From Salinicola salarius (GTDB lineage: Bacteria; Pseudomonadota; Gammaproteobacteria; Pseudomonadales; Halomonadaceae), in the NCBI RefSeq assembly GCF_003206135.1, contig NZ_PZJT01000009.1:59387-123386 (forward strand): a DNA stretch of 64,000 bases, written 5' to 3'. Shown here in pieces: positions 9,504 to 20,634 of this stretch. The translations under genes were made by a program, and so were the position numbers. Position 1 is the stretch's first letter; every line of letters starts with the position of its first letter. The notes beneath the pieces were generated by a model that was not told the origin of the DNA, did not search any database, and saw nothing but the letters and a program-made list of their open reading frames with translations.

Positions 9504-12032
9504 ATGTCAGACATGACCGTAAAAGAGTTTGCCGGCAAGGTGGGACGCGATGTGTCCCGCCTGCTTGAACAGATGAAGGATGCGGGTCTGCCGCATCAGA
9601 AGGAAAGCGACGCCGTCTCCGAAGAGGACAAGCAGCGTCTGCTCGATCACCTGACCAAGAGTCACGGTGGGGGACGCGGTCCGCGTAACCGCATCACATT
9701 GACGCGCAACACCCGCAGCAAGATCCGCTCGGGCGATCGCGGCAAGACCATTGAAGTGCAGGTGCGCAAGAAGCGTACCTATGTCAAGCGGGAAGAACCG
9801 GCCGAAGAAGCGCCGGTCGAAGAGACTGGTCCGCGTCAGTTGGTTGGCGACATGGCCGATCAGGCGCAACAGCAGGCCGCCGAGCAGGCCAGTGCCCAGG
9901 CGGCGGCGAGCGAAGCGGCTCAGAATCAGACCGCAGGTCAGGAAAGCTCCAACAAGGCTGCCGCGCCGGCGCCTCAGCCCCAGGCACCCGGGGATGACAT
10001 TCCCGATGAGCCGCAGGTCGAGGATGACGAGCCGACTTCCAACAGTCAGCCGTTCGTCGAGCCGCCGCCCAAGGAGCCGCGCACCGAAAATCGTCGCGCC
10101 CATCCGAAGAAGGACAAGGAGCGTGATCAGGGTCGCCGTGGGCGCCGTGATGACGACGACGACCGTTCCGAGCGTCGCCGTGGCGGCGGGGCCAAGAAGG
10201 TCAAGCGTGCCGAGCGTCGCGGTAGCCGTCGTGGTCGTGGCGACAACCAGCACGGCTTCCAGAAGCCGACCCAGCCGATCGTGCGCGAAGTCGCGCTGCC
10301 GGAATCGATCAGCGTTGCCGAACTGGCCGACAAGATGTCGATCAAGGCCAACGAAGTGATCAAGGCCATGTTCAGCATGGGTGCGGCGGTGACCATCAAC
10401 CAGACCATCGATCAGGATACTGCAGCGATCGTGGTCGAGGAGATGGGTCACAAGCCAAAGCTGGTCAAGGAAGATGCGCTCGAGACCGAAGTGCTCGAAG
10501 GCATCTCCTACGAAGGTGACGAAATCACCCGCTCGCCGGTCGTCACTGTCATGGGTCACGTCGACCACGGCAAGACCTCGCTGCTCGACTTCATCCGTCG
10601 CACCAAGGTCGCGACTGGCGAAGCCGGTGGCATCACCCAGCATATCGGTGCCTACCACGTCGAAGGCGAACATGGTGGCGTCACCTTCCTGGATACGCCG
10701 GGTCACGCAGCGTTTACCGCCATGCGTGCTCGTGGTGCCCAGGCGACCGATGTCGTCATCCTGGTGGTGGCCGCCGACGACGGTGTCATGCCGCAGACGA
10801 TCGAGGCGATCGAGCATGCCAAGGCTGCCGGCGTACAGCTGGTCGTCGCGATCAACAAGATCGACAAGGAAGGTGCCGACCTCGACCGGATTCGCAACGA
10901 GCTGTCACAGCACGGCGTGATCTCCGAAGAGTGGGGCGGCGATACCCAGTTCGTTCCGGTCTCGGCGAAGACCGGCGAAGGCATCGATCAACTGCTGGAG
11001 TCGGTGCTGCTGGTCTCCGAAGTGCTCGAGCTCAAGGCGGTGCCGGAAGCGCCGGGTAAAGGCGTGGTGGTCGAGTCTCGCCTCGACAAGGGTCGCGGTC
11101 CGGTTGCTACCGTGCTGGTCCAGAACGGCACGCTCAAGCGTGGCGACATCGTCCTTGCCGGCCTGCACTACGGCCGTGTGCGGGCGCTGACCAACGAACT
11201 CGGCAAGCAGGTCGAGTCGGTCGGCCCGTCCATGCCGGTCGAGATCCAGGGTCTCGACGGCACGCCGGAAGCCGGTGAAGACTTCATGGTCCTGGCCGAC
11301 GAGAAGAAGGCGCGTGAAATCGCCAACTTCCGTCAGGGCAAATACCGTGAAGTTCGCCTGGCGCGTCAGCAGAAGGCCAAGCTGGAGAACATGTTCAGCC
11401 AGATGGGCCAGGACGAAGTGGCCAAGGTCAATGTCGTCCTCAAGGCCGACGTCCAGGGCTCGCTCGAGGCGATTCGCGGTGCGCTGGAAGAACTTTCCAC
11501 CGATGAAGTGCAGGTGGCGGTCGTCTCTTCCGGGGTCGGCGGTATCACCGGTACCGACGCCAACCTGGCGCTGGCCAGTGAAGCGATTCTGGTCGGCTTC
11601 AACGTCCGTGCCGATGCTTCCGCCCGTGAGATCGTCGAGCGTGAAGGGCTGGATCTGCGCTACTACAGCGTCATCTACCAGCTGATCGACGAGGTCAAGC
11701 AGGCCATGAGCGGCATGCTGGCGCCGGAGTGGAAGGAAGAGATCGTCGGTGTCGCCGAAGTGCGCGACGTGTTCAAGGCGCCGAAGATCGGTGCCATCGC
11801 TGGCTGTATGGTCATCGAGGGCTCCGTCCACCGCAACAAGAAGATCCGCGTCCTGCGCGACAACGTGGTCATCTACGAAGGCGAGCTGGAATCCCTGCGC
11901 CGCTTCAAGGATGACGTCAACGAAGTCCGCAACGGCATGGAGTGCGGTATCGGCGTCAAGAACTACAACGACGTTCAGGTCGGCGACAAGATCGAGGTCT
12001 TCGACCAGGTCAAGGTCGAGCGTACCCTGTAA
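9504..12032 (+). CDS. infB: Translation initiation factor IF-2
   Basis: IF-2 is the GTPase that brings initiator tRNA to the 30S subunit. The 842-residue protein begins with the IF2-N subdomain ([21 protein letters not shown]), followed by a long charged linker rich in Ala, Gln, Pro, Lys and Arg (about residues 100-260), a second IF2-N motif ([21 protein letters not shown]), and the G domain with GHVDHGKT near 351, DTPGH and NKID. The C-terminal beta-barrel domains follow. An internal start could produce a shorter IF2-beta form as in E. coli; I cannot show that here. Confidence 0.97.
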   Translation: MSDMTVKEFAGKVGRDVSRLLEQMKDAGLPHQKESDAVSEEDKQRLLDHLTKSHGGGRGPRNRITLTRNTRSKIRSGDRGKTIEVQVRKKRTYVKREEPAEEAPVEETGPRQLVGDMADQAQQQAAEQASAQAAASEAAQNQTAGQESSNKAAAPAPQPQAPGDDIPDEPQVEDDEPTSNSQPFVEPPPKEPRTENRRAHPKKDKERDQGRRGRRDDDDDRSERRRGGGAKKVKRAERRGSRRGRGDNQHGFQKPTQPIVREVALPESISVAELADKMSIKANEVIKAMFSMGAAVTINQTIDQDTAAIVVEEMGHKPKLVKEDALETEVLEGISYEGDEITRSPVVTVMGHVDHGKTSLLDFIRRTKVATGEAGGITQHIGAYHVEGEHGGVTFLDTPGHAAFTAMRARGAQATDVVILVVAADDGVMPQTIEAIEHAKAAGVQLVVAINKIDKEGADLDRIRNELSQHGVISEEWGGDTQFVPVSAKTGEGIDQLLESVLLVSEVLELKAVPEAPGKGVVVESRLDKGRGPVATVLVQNGTLKRGDIVLAGLHYGRVRALTNELGKQVESVGPSMPVEIQGLDGTPEAGEDFMVLADEKKAREIANFRQGKYREVRLARQQKAKLENMFSQMGQDEVAKVNVVLKADVQGSLEAIRGALEELSTDEVQVAVVSSGVGGITGTDANLALASEAILVGFNVRADASAREIVEREGLDLRYYSVIYQLIDEVKQAMSGMLAPEWKEEIVGVAEVRDVFKAPKIGAIAGCMVIEGSVHRNKKIRVLRDNVVIYEGELESLRRFKDDVNEVRNGMECGIGVKNYNDVQVGDKIEVFDQVKVERTL

Positions 12033-12039
12033 GCGACAG

Positions 12040-12086
12040 GATCCCGCCGGCGTCTAGGTTTTCACGAAATAGGCGCCTGCGGGATC
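12040..12086 (+). other. Long stem-loop between infB and rbfA
   Basis: GATCCCGC (12040-12047) pairs with GCGGGATC (12079-12086), extended inside by GGCG with CGCC around an AT-richer loop. There is no T-run after it. It ends 13 bases before the rbfA start, so it may be a processing site or affect rbfA translation. Confidence 0.4.
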
Positions 12087-12099
12087 TCGAGAGGCAACG

Positions 12100-12537
12100 A
12101 TGCGCGAATTCAAACGAACCGATCGGGTCGCCGACCAGCTGCAGCAGGAACTGGCCGTGCTGATCCAGCGCGAGATCAAGGATCCGCGTCTGGGGATGGT
12201 CACGGTCAGCTCGGTCACGGTCAGTCGGGATCTCGGCTACGCCGATATCTACGTGACGCTGCTGGGCGAGAACGATCCGGCTCGGGTCAAGGAAAACCTG
12301 GCCGTGCTCAAGCGGGCTGCCGGCTTTCTGCGTTCGCAGATCGCGCGCCGCATCAAGCTTCGTCACGTACCCGAGCTGCGTTTTCACTACGATGAAAGCG
12401 TGGTACGCGGGCACAAGCTGTCGGCACTGATCGACGAGGCCGTCGCCAGCAACCGCCCGCAGGAGAGTGACGAAGCGGCGCCGCAGGATGAAGCGCGGGA
12501 AAGCGATCCTCGAAAAGAGGATGGAGAGCCACGCTGA
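12100..12537 (+). CDS. rbfA: 30S ribosome-binding factor RbfA
   Basis: RbfA binds the 30S subunit near helix 1 of 16S rRNA and supports late maturation and cold adaptation. The 145-residue protein has the family start MREFKRTDRVADQLQQELAVLIQ and the KH-like core with VTVSRDLGYADIYVT and LRSQIARRIKLRHVPELRF. The C-terminal 25 residues are Glu/Asp-rich and variable. The stop TGA overlaps the truB ATG at 12537, so translation is probably coupled. Confidence 0.95.
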   Translation: MREFKRTDRVADQLQQELAVLIQREIKDPRLGMVTVSSVTVSRDLGYADIYVTLLGENDPARVKENLAVLKRAAGFLRSQIARRIKLRHVPELRFHYDESVVRGHKLSALIDEAVASNRPQESDEAAPQDEARESDPRKEDGEPR

Positions 12538-13469
12538 TGGCACGCCGTCGCAAGGGGTTGCCCATCAACGGCGTGCTGCTGCTCGACAAGCCCAAGGGCG
12601 TGTCGAGCAATCATGCGCTCCAGCGTGCCCGGCGGCTGTTTCAGGCGCGCAAGGCGGGCCATACCGGGACGCTGGACCCGATGGCGACCGGGCTGTTGCC
12701 GGTCTGCCTGGGTGAGGCGACCAAGTTCTCCGCCCATCTGCTCGAAGCCGACAAGGTCTACCGCACCCGGATCCAGTTTGGTGCAGTGACCGATACCGGA
12801 GACGCCGAAGGCGAAGTGGTGGAGCGTCGTCCGTTGCCCGAGACGCTGGATCGTGACGCCGTCGAAGCCGTGCTCGAACGCTTTCGCGGCGAGATCGAGC
12901 AGGTGCCGCCGATGTACTCGGCGCTCAAGCATCAGGGCCGGAAGCTCTACGAGCTCGCGCGCCAGGGTGAAACGGTAACGCGTGCGTCTAGGCGCGTGAC
13001 GATATATGATATGCGCCCGCTCGAGTGGGAGTCCGATGGTGTCTGGTTGCAGGTTCGCTGCAGCAAGGGCACCTATATACGGACGCTGGCCGAAGATATC
13101 GGCGCAGCACTCGGCTTCGGCGCGCATATCACGGCATTGGAGCGCCTGGAAACGGGTCCCTTCGACAGTGCAGCGCGGCTCTCTTTCGAGACGCTCGAGG
13201 CGATGAGCGACGAAGAGCGGCTGGCGCAGCTGTTGCCGGTCGATGTCATGCTCGAGCATCTGCCGACGCTCAGCGTGGCGGAGACGGTGGCCCAGCGCTT
13301 GCTGCTGGGTCAGCGGGCATCGCTAGCGGATACCGAGCTGACGCCGGGCACGACGGCAAGATTGTATCGCGACGAATCCTTTCTGGGATTGGTCGAACTG
13401 ACCGCGCCGGGGGAAGTCACTCCCCGGCGTCTGGTCGACACGACAGCATTGAATGCGGTTCAAGCCTGA
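12537..13469 (+). CDS. truB: tRNA pseudouridine(55) synthase TruB
   Basis: TruB makes pseudouridine 55 in the T-loop of tRNAs. The 310-residue protein has the motif GVLLLDKPKGVSSN and the catalytic segment GHTGTLDPMATGLLPVC, with the nucleophilic Asp near residue 47. The segment CSKGTYIRTLAEDIG and a C-terminal PUA-like region (LPTLSVAETVAQRLLLGQ) are also present. Length and order match E. coli. The ATG overlaps the rbfA stop. Confidence 0.96.
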   Translation: MARRRKGLPINGVLLLDKPKGVSSNHALQRARRLFQARKAGHTGTLDPMATGLLPVCLGEATKFSAHLLEADKVYRTRIQFGAVTDTGDAEGEVVERRPLPETLDRDAVEAVLERFRGEIEQVPPMYSALKHQGRKLYELARQGETVTRASRRVTIYDMRPLEWESDGVWLQVRCSKGTYIRTLAEDIGAALGFGAHITALERLETGPFDSAARLSFETLEAMSDEERLAQLLPVDVMLEHLPTLSVAETVAQRLLLGQRASLADTELTPGTTARLYRDESFLGLVELTAPGEVTPRRLVDTTALNAVQA

Positions 13470-13619
13470 GCCGGGATCGAAACCCGACAGGTGAAGCCGA
13501 TCGATCTGTCAGCATCGGTTCGATGCACCCCGTCCCCGTGACGGTCAACCGGGAGGCTGCAAATATGCGTGGTCTCCGACATTCATCATTCAGGCATATT
13601 GCTTGCTGGAGAGTTTTTC

Positions 13620-13889
13620 ATGGCATTGACTGCTGAAAAGAAAGCCGAGATCGTCAAAGAGTTTGGTCAGGGCGAAAGCGACACCGGTTCCCCGGAAGTC
13701 CAGGTTGCACTGCTGAGCGCCAACATCGACGGTCTGCAGAGCCACTTCAAGGATCACAAGCAGGATCACCACTCTCGTCGTGGCCTGATCCGCATGGTCA
13801 ACCAGCGCCGTAAGCTGCTGGACTACCTCAAGGGCAAGGACTTCGATCGCTATCAGTCGCTGATCAAGAAGCTCGGCCTGCGTCGCTAA
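13620..13889 (+). CDS. rpsO: 30S ribosomal protein S15
   Basis: S15 binds the central domain of 16S rRNA and nucleates the platform of the 30S subunit. The 89-residue protein ([17 protein letters not shown]) has the usual [23 protein letters not shown] and [16 protein letters not shown] segments. The ATG at 13620 follows GGAGAG; an in-frame ATG at 13569 is too long for the family. The 150-base leader from truB may hold an S15 autoregulatory structure, but I could not assign one. pnp, the normal next gene, is not here. Confidence 0.97.
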   Translation: MALTAEKKAEIVKEFGQGESDTGSPEVQVALLSANIDGLQSHFKDHKQDHHSRRGLIRMVNQRRKLLDYLKGKDFDRYQSLIKKLGLRR

Positions 13890-13931
13890 ATCGCTCGGCC
13901 GTCGAATCCGGCGGCTCATGCATCCGCGACA

Positions 13932-13954
13932 ACCGATGGCCTCGTGCCATCGGT
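13932..13954 (+). other. Perfect hairpin between rpsO and its terminator
   Basis: ACCGATGGC pairs with GCCATCGGT around a five-base loop. It has no T-run and lies just before a strong terminator, so it may stabilise the rpsO mRNA 3' end or be an RNase III site, like the structured rpsO-pnp spacer in E. coli. Confidence 0.5.
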
Positions 13955-13958
13955 GACA

Positions 13959-13994
13959 AAAGCCCTACCGACCCCGTTCGGTAGGGCTTTTTCT
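13959..13994 (+). terminator. Rho-independent terminator of the rimP-rpsO operon
   Basis: AAAGCCCTACCGA pairs with TCGGTAGGGCTTT over 13 bases around a six-base loop, followed by TTCTTTG. It ends the core translation operon. Confidence 0.9.
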
Positions 13995-14089
13995 TTGTCT
14001 GGAACTCCGCATTTCCTGTCTCGAGCGAAGTCTTGCTCATGGCATAAACTGAGACGACCGTATAAAGACAACGATCACGGGGTTTCTCC

Positions 14090-15526
14090 ATGGCCGAACA
14101 TGCAATCGACATCGGCGGTCGTCGCTACCGCTTCGACAGCCTGGGCACGTTGATGGCCGCCGCTTCGCCGCGCCGTTCCGGTGACGAGTTGGCCGGCATC
14201 GCTGCCAGCAGCGCGGAAGAGCGGGTCGCCGCCCAGATGGCGCTGGCGGAACTGCCATTGACCACCTTTCTGGAAGAGCCGCTGATTCCCTACGAGGAAG
14301 ACGAGGTCACGCGGCTGATTCTCGATCGTCATGATCGTGCCGCGTTCGCGCCGGTTGCCTCGCTGAGCGTCGGCGAATTCCGCAACTGGCTGCTTTCCGA
14401 GCAGGCCGATGGTGAATCGCTGAAGGCGCTGGCACCCGGCCTGACGCCGGAGATGGTCGCAGCGGTCTCCAAGCTGATGCGCGTGCAGGATCTGGTGCTG
14501 GTAGGCCGAAAGTGCGAGGTCATCACGCGCTTTCGCAACACCATCGGCCTGCCCGGACGGCTGTCGACGCGGCTGCAGCCCAATCATCCCACCGACGACG
14601 CTTCCGGCATCGCGGCCAGCATCCTCGATGGCCTGCTTTACGCCAGCGGCGACGCCGTGATCGGCATCAACCCCGCCACCGACAATACCTCCACGGTGGT
14701 GACGCTGTTGAAGATGCTCGACGAGATCATCTCCCGCTACGAAATCCCCACCCAGAGCTGCGTGTTGACCCATGTCACCACCGCCATCGAGGCGATCGAG
14801 CGCGGCGCACCCACCGATCTGGTATTCCAGTCGATCGCCGGCACCGAGGCTGCCAACCGGGGTTTCGGCATCGACCTGGCCCTGCTGCGGGAGGGGCGCG
14901 AGGCGGCACTGTCGCTCGGTCGCGGAGGTCTGGACAGCAACGGCCTGAGCAATAACGTGATGTACTTCGAGACCGGCCAGGGCAGCGCGCTCTCCGCCAA
15001 TGCCCACCACGGTCTCGACCAGCAGACGCTGGAGGCGCGCGCCTACGCGGTCGCGCGGGAGTTCGAGCCGCTGCTGGTCAACACCGTGGTCGGCTTCATC
15101 GGCCCCGAGTATCTGTTCGATGGCAAGCAGATCATCCGCGCCGGGCTGGAAGATCACTTCTGCGGCAAGCTGCTCGGCGTGCCGATGGGCTGCGATATCT
15201 GCTACACCAATCATGCCGAGGCCGACCAGGACGACATGGACATGCTGCTCACCTTGCTGGGGGCGGCGGGCTGCAACTACATCATGGGCATTCCCGGCTC
15301 CGACGACATCATGCTCAACTACCAGACCACGTCGTTCCACGACGCGCTCTACCTGCGCCAGGTACTCGGTCTGCGCCCGGCGCCGGAGTTCGAGGCCTGG
15401 CTCGAGGCCAGCGGCATCTACCGTCACGGCCAAGGCATCGCCTTCGATCGAGACTTGCCGTCACGCTTCCAGCACGTGTTGGGGGCAATGGGCTCGGGCA
15501 CGGTTGATACGGGAACGGCACGATGA
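14090..15526 (+). CDS. eutB: Ethanolamine ammonia-lyase large subunit EutB
   Basis: EutB is the catalytic subunit of the adenosylcobalamin-dependent enzyme that splits ethanolamine into acetaldehyde and ammonia. The 478-residue protein is slightly longer than E. coli EutB (453). Typical segments are KCEVITRFRNTIGLPGRLSTR, LQPNHPTDD, GLLYASGDAVIGINPATDN, FETGQGSALSANAHHG and GCDICYTNHAEADQ. The gene overlaps eutC by four bases (ATGA). No eutA reactivase, carboxysome-like shell or eutR genes are nearby, so this is the simple eutBC arrangement also found in pseudomonads. The usual transporter (eat) is absent from this window. Confidence 0.95.
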   Translation: MAEHAIDIGGRRYRFDSLGTLMAAASPRRSGDELAGIAASSAEERVAAQMALAELPLTTFLEEPLIPYEEDEVTRLILDRHDRAAFAPVASLSVGEFRNWLLSEQADGESLKALAPGLTPEMVAAVSKLMRVQDLVLVGRKCEVITRFRNTIGLPGRLSTRLQPNHPTDDASGIAASILDGLLYASGDAVIGINPATDNTSTVVTLLKMLDEIISRYEIPTQSCVLTHVTTAIEAIERGAPTDLVFQSIAGTEAANRGFGIDLALLREGREAALSLGRGGLDSNGLSNNVMYFETGQGSALSANAHHGLDQQTLEARAYAVAREFEPLLVNTVVGFIGPEYLFDGKQIIRAGLEDHFCGKLLGVPMGCDICYTNHAEADQDDMDMLLTLLGAAGCNYIMGIPGSDDIMLNYQTTSFHDALYLRQVLGLRPAPEFEAWLEASGIYRHGQGIAFDRDLPSRFQHVLGAMGSGTVDTGTAR

Positions 15527-16341
15527 ACGACGAGGATTTCCACGATGGCGATGGGGGTATCACCGTCACCAACCCCTGGCAGCGGCTGCGTGAACTCACC
15601 GACGCCCGGATCGGCCTGGGTCGAGCCGGCGGCAGCCTGCCCACGGCGGCGCAGCTGGCCTTTCAGCTCGACCATGCCCGCGCACGCGATGCCGTGCACA
15701 TGGCGCTGGATACCGAACGCCTGATGCCGGAGCTGGACGCGCGCTTCCCGCTGGCGCTGCGTCTGCACAGCCGCGCCATTGACCGCGACGAGTACCTGCG
15801 CCGGCCGGATCTCGGCCGGCAGCTGTCCGAACAAGCGAAGCAGGAGCTTGCCCAGCTCTCGCTCGAACCCTGCGATGTCTCGATCTGCATAGTCGACGGC
15901 CTTTCCGCGCGGGCGATTCACGAGCAGGCCATCCCGTTTCTCGACGCCGCGCTACCGGAGATCGAACGGCTGGAGCTGTCGCTGGGGCCGGTCGCGCTGG
16001 TGGAGCAGGGCCGGGTCGCGATCGGCGACCCCATCGGCGAGGCGTTGGGCGCCCGCATGAGCGTGGTGCTGATCGGCGAGCGTCCCGGACTCAGCTCGCC
16101 GGACAGTCTCGGGCTCTATTTTACCTGGGCACCCCGGTCGGGCCGGCGCGACAGCGAGCGGAACTGCATCTCCAACATTCGCCCGCGCGGTCTGAGTTAC
16201 GCCAATGCCGCCAGGCTGCTGGCTTATCTGATGCGCGAGGCACAGGTGCTGGGCGCCTCCGGCGTTGCATTGAAGGATGACAGCGAAGTCGACTCCCACC
16301 TCGGCGATGGCCGGCAGGGCAACTTCCTGCTGCCGCCCTAG
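15523..16341 (+). CDS. eutC: Ethanolamine ammonia-lyase small subunit EutC
   Basis: EutC forms the B12-binding part of the lyase together with EutB. The 272-residue protein shows the family features TPAQLAFQLDHARARDAVH-like helix (TAAQLAFQLDHARARDAVH), SICIVDGLSARAIHEQA, IGEALGARMSVVLIGERPGLSSPDSLG and ERNCISNIRPRGLSYANAA. It begins at the ATG overlapping the eutB stop, so production is coupled. About 40 N-terminal residues are variable. Confidence 0.95.
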   Translation: MNDEDFHDGDGGITVTNPWQRLRELTDARIGLGRAGGSLPTAAQLAFQLDHARARDAVHMALDTERLMPELDARFPLALRLHSRAIDRDEYLRRPDLGRQLSEQAKQELAQLSLEPCDVSICIVDGLSARAIHEQAIPFLDAALPEIERLELSLGPVALVEQGRVAIGDPIGEALGARMSVVLIGERPGLSSPDSLGLYFTWAPRSGRRDSERNCISNIRPRGLSYANAARLLAYLMREAQVLGASGVALKDDSEVDSHLGDGRQGNFLLPP

Positions 16342-16471
16342 ACTTGGCCCACGTTCAGCCCAAGCCTGCCTTGGCCTCAGGCGTCGAATTGATCGTTTGT
16401 GCTAATCCATGCGTGGCGCGCAAGCTGGGCGTATCTCGAATGTCCAATACAACGACGCAGGGGGGGGAAGC

Positions 16472-17986
16472 ATGACGCGACCGAATATTCTGGTGCTGAT
16501 GGCCGATCAGATGAATGGCACGCTGTTCGAGAATGGGCCGGCGGACTTTCTGCACGCGCCCAACCTGAAGAAGCTGGCCAAGCGCGCGGTCAATTTCAAC
16601 AACACCTACACGCCGAGCTACCTGTGCGCGCCGGGACGTGCGGCTTTCATGTCGGGCCAGTTGCCCTCGCGTACCGGCGTCTACGACAACGCTGCCGAAT
16701 TCCGCTCCGCCGTGCCGACCTGGGCCCATCATCTGCGTCGCGCCGGCTACTCCACCTGCCTCTCGGGCAAGATGCACTTCGTGGGGCCGGACCAGTTGCA
16801 CGGTTTCGAGACCCGGCTGACCACCGACGTCTATCCTGCCGACTTCGGCTGGACGCCGGACTATCGCAAACCCGGCGAGCGCATCGACTGGTGGTATCAC
16901 AATCTGGGCTCGGTCACCGGCGCCGGCGTGGCCGAGATCTCCAACCAGATGGAGTACGATGACGAAGTCGCCTTTCATGCCGAGCAGAAACTGTTCGACC
17001 TCTCCCGCGGGCACGATTCGCGGCCGTGGGCGATGTGCGTGAGCTTCACCCACCCGCACGACCCGTATGTGGCGCGGCGCAAGTTCTGGGATCTCTACGA
17101 GGATTGCGAACACCTCGAGCCGGAGCAGGGCGTGGTGCCGTTCGGCGAGCTCGATCCGCACAGCCAGCGGATCTTCGAGGCCAACGACTACACCAAGTTC
17201 GACATCCAGCCGGAAGACGTACGCCGGGCGCGGCGGGGGTATTTCGCCAACATCTCCTACATCGACGACAAGGTCGGCTCGATTCTGGACGTGCTCGAAC
17301 GCACCCGGATGCTCGACGACACCATCATCGTGGTGACGTCCGATCACGGCGACATGATTGGCGAGAAGGGGCTGTGGTTCAAGATGAGCCCGTTCGAAGG
17401 CTCGTCGCGCGTACCGCTGATGATCGCCGCGCCGGGGCTGGAGCCACGCTCGGTGGAGACGCCGGTGTCGACCATCGACATCAACGCGACGCTGGCCGAC
17501 CTGGTGGGCATCGATCTCTCCGAGATCGAACCCTGGACCGACGGCGAGTCGCTACTGCCCCTGGCTCGCGGCGGCACGCGCGAGGCGCCGGTCTACATGG
17601 AGTACGCCGCCGAAGGCACGCAGGCACCGCTGGTGACGATTCGCGAAGGCAAGTGGAAGTTCAATCACTGCGAGATCGACCCGCCGCAGCTGTTCGATCT
17701 CGAGACCGATCCTCACGAGACCCGCAATCTGGCCGAGGACCCGGACTACGCCGAGACACTGGCGGAATTCCAGGCCAAGGTTCGCGAGCGCTGGGACATG
17801 CAGCGCTTCGATGCCGAGGTCCGCGAAAGCCAGGCGCAGCGGCTGATCGTCTACCAGGCGCTGCGTAATGGTCACTACTATCCGTGGGATCACCAGCCGT
17901 TGCAGGACGCCTCCCAGCGCTACATGCGCAACCATATGGATCTCAATATCGTCGAGGCGTCCCAGCGCTTCCCGCGTGGCGAGTGA
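16472..17986 (+). CDS. betC: Choline-sulfatase BetC
   Basis: BetC hydrolyses choline-O-sulfate to choline and sulfate, feeding glycine betaine synthesis for osmoprotection. The start MTRPNILVLMADQMNG at 16472 follows a long G-run with GGGAAG; earlier in-frame codons are not conserved. The metal-binding MADQ opens the fold. The sulfatase motif CAPGR has Cys52, the residue converted to formylglycine, followed by AAFMSGQLPSRTGVYDN, which is close to Sinorhizobium BetC. VTSDHGDMIGEKGLW supplies further metal and active-site residues. The 504-residue length fits. No betI, betA or betB is adjacent, so it is separate from the main betaine operon. Confidence 0.9.
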   Translation: MTRPNILVLMADQMNGTLFENGPADFLHAPNLKKLAKRAVNFNNTYTPSYLCAPGRAAFMSGQLPSRTGVYDNAAEFRSAVPTWAHHLRRAGYSTCLSGKMHFVGPDQLHGFETRLTTDVYPADFGWTPDYRKPGERIDWWYHNLGSVTGAGVAEISNQMEYDDEVAFHAEQKLFDLSRGHDSRPWAMCVSFTHPHDPYVARRKFWDLYEDCEHLEPEQGVVPFGELDPHSQRIFEANDYTKFDIQPEDVRRARRGYFANISYIDDKVGSILDVLERTRMLDDTIIVVTSDHGDMIGEKGLWFKMSPFEGSSRVPLMIAAPGLEPRSVETPVSTIDINATLADLVGIDLSEIEPWTDGESLLPLARGGTREAPVYMEYAAEGTQAPLVTIREGKWKFNHCEIDPPQLFDLETDPHETRNLAEDPDYAETLAEFQAKVRERWDMQRFDAEVRESQAQRLIVYQALRNGHYYPWDHQPLQDASQRYMRNHMDLNIVEASQRFPRGE

Positions 17987-17990
17987 CATC

Positions 17991-18046
17991 GTGGCCGCTG
18001 GGTGCCGCGGCGTGAATCATTTCGCTCGCGGCGTATGAGCGGCCAC
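17991..18046. repeat. Nested inverted repeat between betC and ybiT
   Basis: GTGGCCGCT (17991-17999) pairs with AGCGGCCAC (18038-18046), and inside it GCCGCG (18004-18009) pairs with CGCGGC (18027-18032). It begins six bases after the betC stop and could act as a terminator without a T-run, or as an operator beside the promoter below. Confidence 0.55.
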
Positions 18047-18062
18047 CGCATCCGCGTATAAT
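18034..18062 (+). promoter_or_regulatory. Candidate promoter of ybiT
   Basis: A perfect -10 hexamer TATAAT lies at 18057-18062, about 110 bases before ybiT. The -35 at the right distance (TATGAG, 18034-18039) is poor, so an activator or another start site may be involved. Confidence 0.45.
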
Positions 18063-18170
18063 CCAGCTAATACGAACGTCTAAGACGGAAGTCGAGTTCG
18101 CCTCGGCTTTCGTCGTTGTATCGATACTGTCGTCGCTCCATTCACGCCGTTTCCCGCGAGATTCCCCGCT

Positions 18171-19760
<1,590 letters not shown>

Positions 19761-19841
19761 CGCCCGCTCCGTCACCGCGCCGGCCGGAGATGGACTATGC
19801 TGCACGACAGCGAGTCCATTTCCGTGAAGGAGCGCCCCGCC

Positions 19842-20474
19842 ATGACCGCCAACTCCGTCCAGACGATCGACCCCGCCAGAACGGCCCTGGTCCTGATCGA
19901 ATTCCAGAACGATTTCACCACGCCGGGCGGCGTGCTGCACGACGCCGTGAAAGGCGTCATGGCCCGTGAAGACATGCTGGCCAAGACGCAGGATCTCGTC
20001 GCCAGGGCGCGTGCCGCGGGTGTCAGCATTCTCCACGCGCCTATCCACTTCGCGCCGGGCTATGGCGAGATCACCGCTCAGCCCTACGGTATTCTTGCCG
20101 GCGTAGTGAACGGCAAGGCGTTCGTCAAAGGCGAATGGGGTGCCGAGATCTGCGAGGCCCTTACGCCGCAGGCCGGTGACATCGTCATCGAAGGCAAGCG
20201 TGGCCTGGACACCTTCGCCTCGACCAATCTCGATTTCATCCTGCGCAGCAAGGGTATCGAAACGATCGCTCTGGCCGGCTTCCTGACCAACTGCTGCGTG
20301 GAATCGACCATGCGCTCGGGCTACGAGAAAGGCTTCGAGGTGCTGACACTGACCGACGGTGTGGCGGCTACCAGCGAGGCCGAGCACGATGCGGCGATCG
20401 CCTACGACTACCCGATGTTCTCCAGGCCAATGACGATCGCCCAGTTCGCCGAGGCGTTACCGAGCGCAGTCTAG
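19842..20474 (+). CDS. Isochorismatase-family cysteine hydrolase
   Basis: This 210-residue protein has the isochorismatase-like fold. The nucleophilic Cys lies in LAGFLTNCCVESTMRSGYEKGF, the first Asp in LVLIEFQNDF, and the Lys in IEGKRGLDTFAST, giving the usual Asp-Lys-Cys triad. The family includes isochorismatases, nicotinamidases, N-carbamoyl and biuret amidohydrolases, so the substrate cannot be named from sequence. I chose the ATG at 19842 because AAGGAG lies nine bases upstream; an in-frame ATG at 19797 is possible. It lies on the same strand as the arylsulfotransferase-like gene but 160 bases away. Confidence 0.85.
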   Translation: MTANSVQTIDPARTALVLIEFQNDFTTPGGVLHDAVKGVMAREDMLAKTQDLVARARAAGVSILHAPIHFAPGYGEITAQPYGILAGVVNGKAFVKGEWGAEICEALTPQAGDIVIEGKRGLDTFASTNLDFILRSKGIETIALAGFLTNCCVESTMRSGYEKGFEVLTLTDGVAATSEAEHDAAIAYDYPMFSRPMTIAQFAEALPSAV

Positions 20475-20634
20475 CCACGAAACGTTCCGGATCAGGGATC
20501 GAAATGCCATTGCGAGGGTCTATCGAAAAGCCGATGACGATGAATCGCCGTCATCGGCTTGACCAAGATTGCCGACACACCGAAGTGTCGGCCAAACCCG
20601 CGCATGGCGGGACTCGACGAAGGAGCGACGAGCG

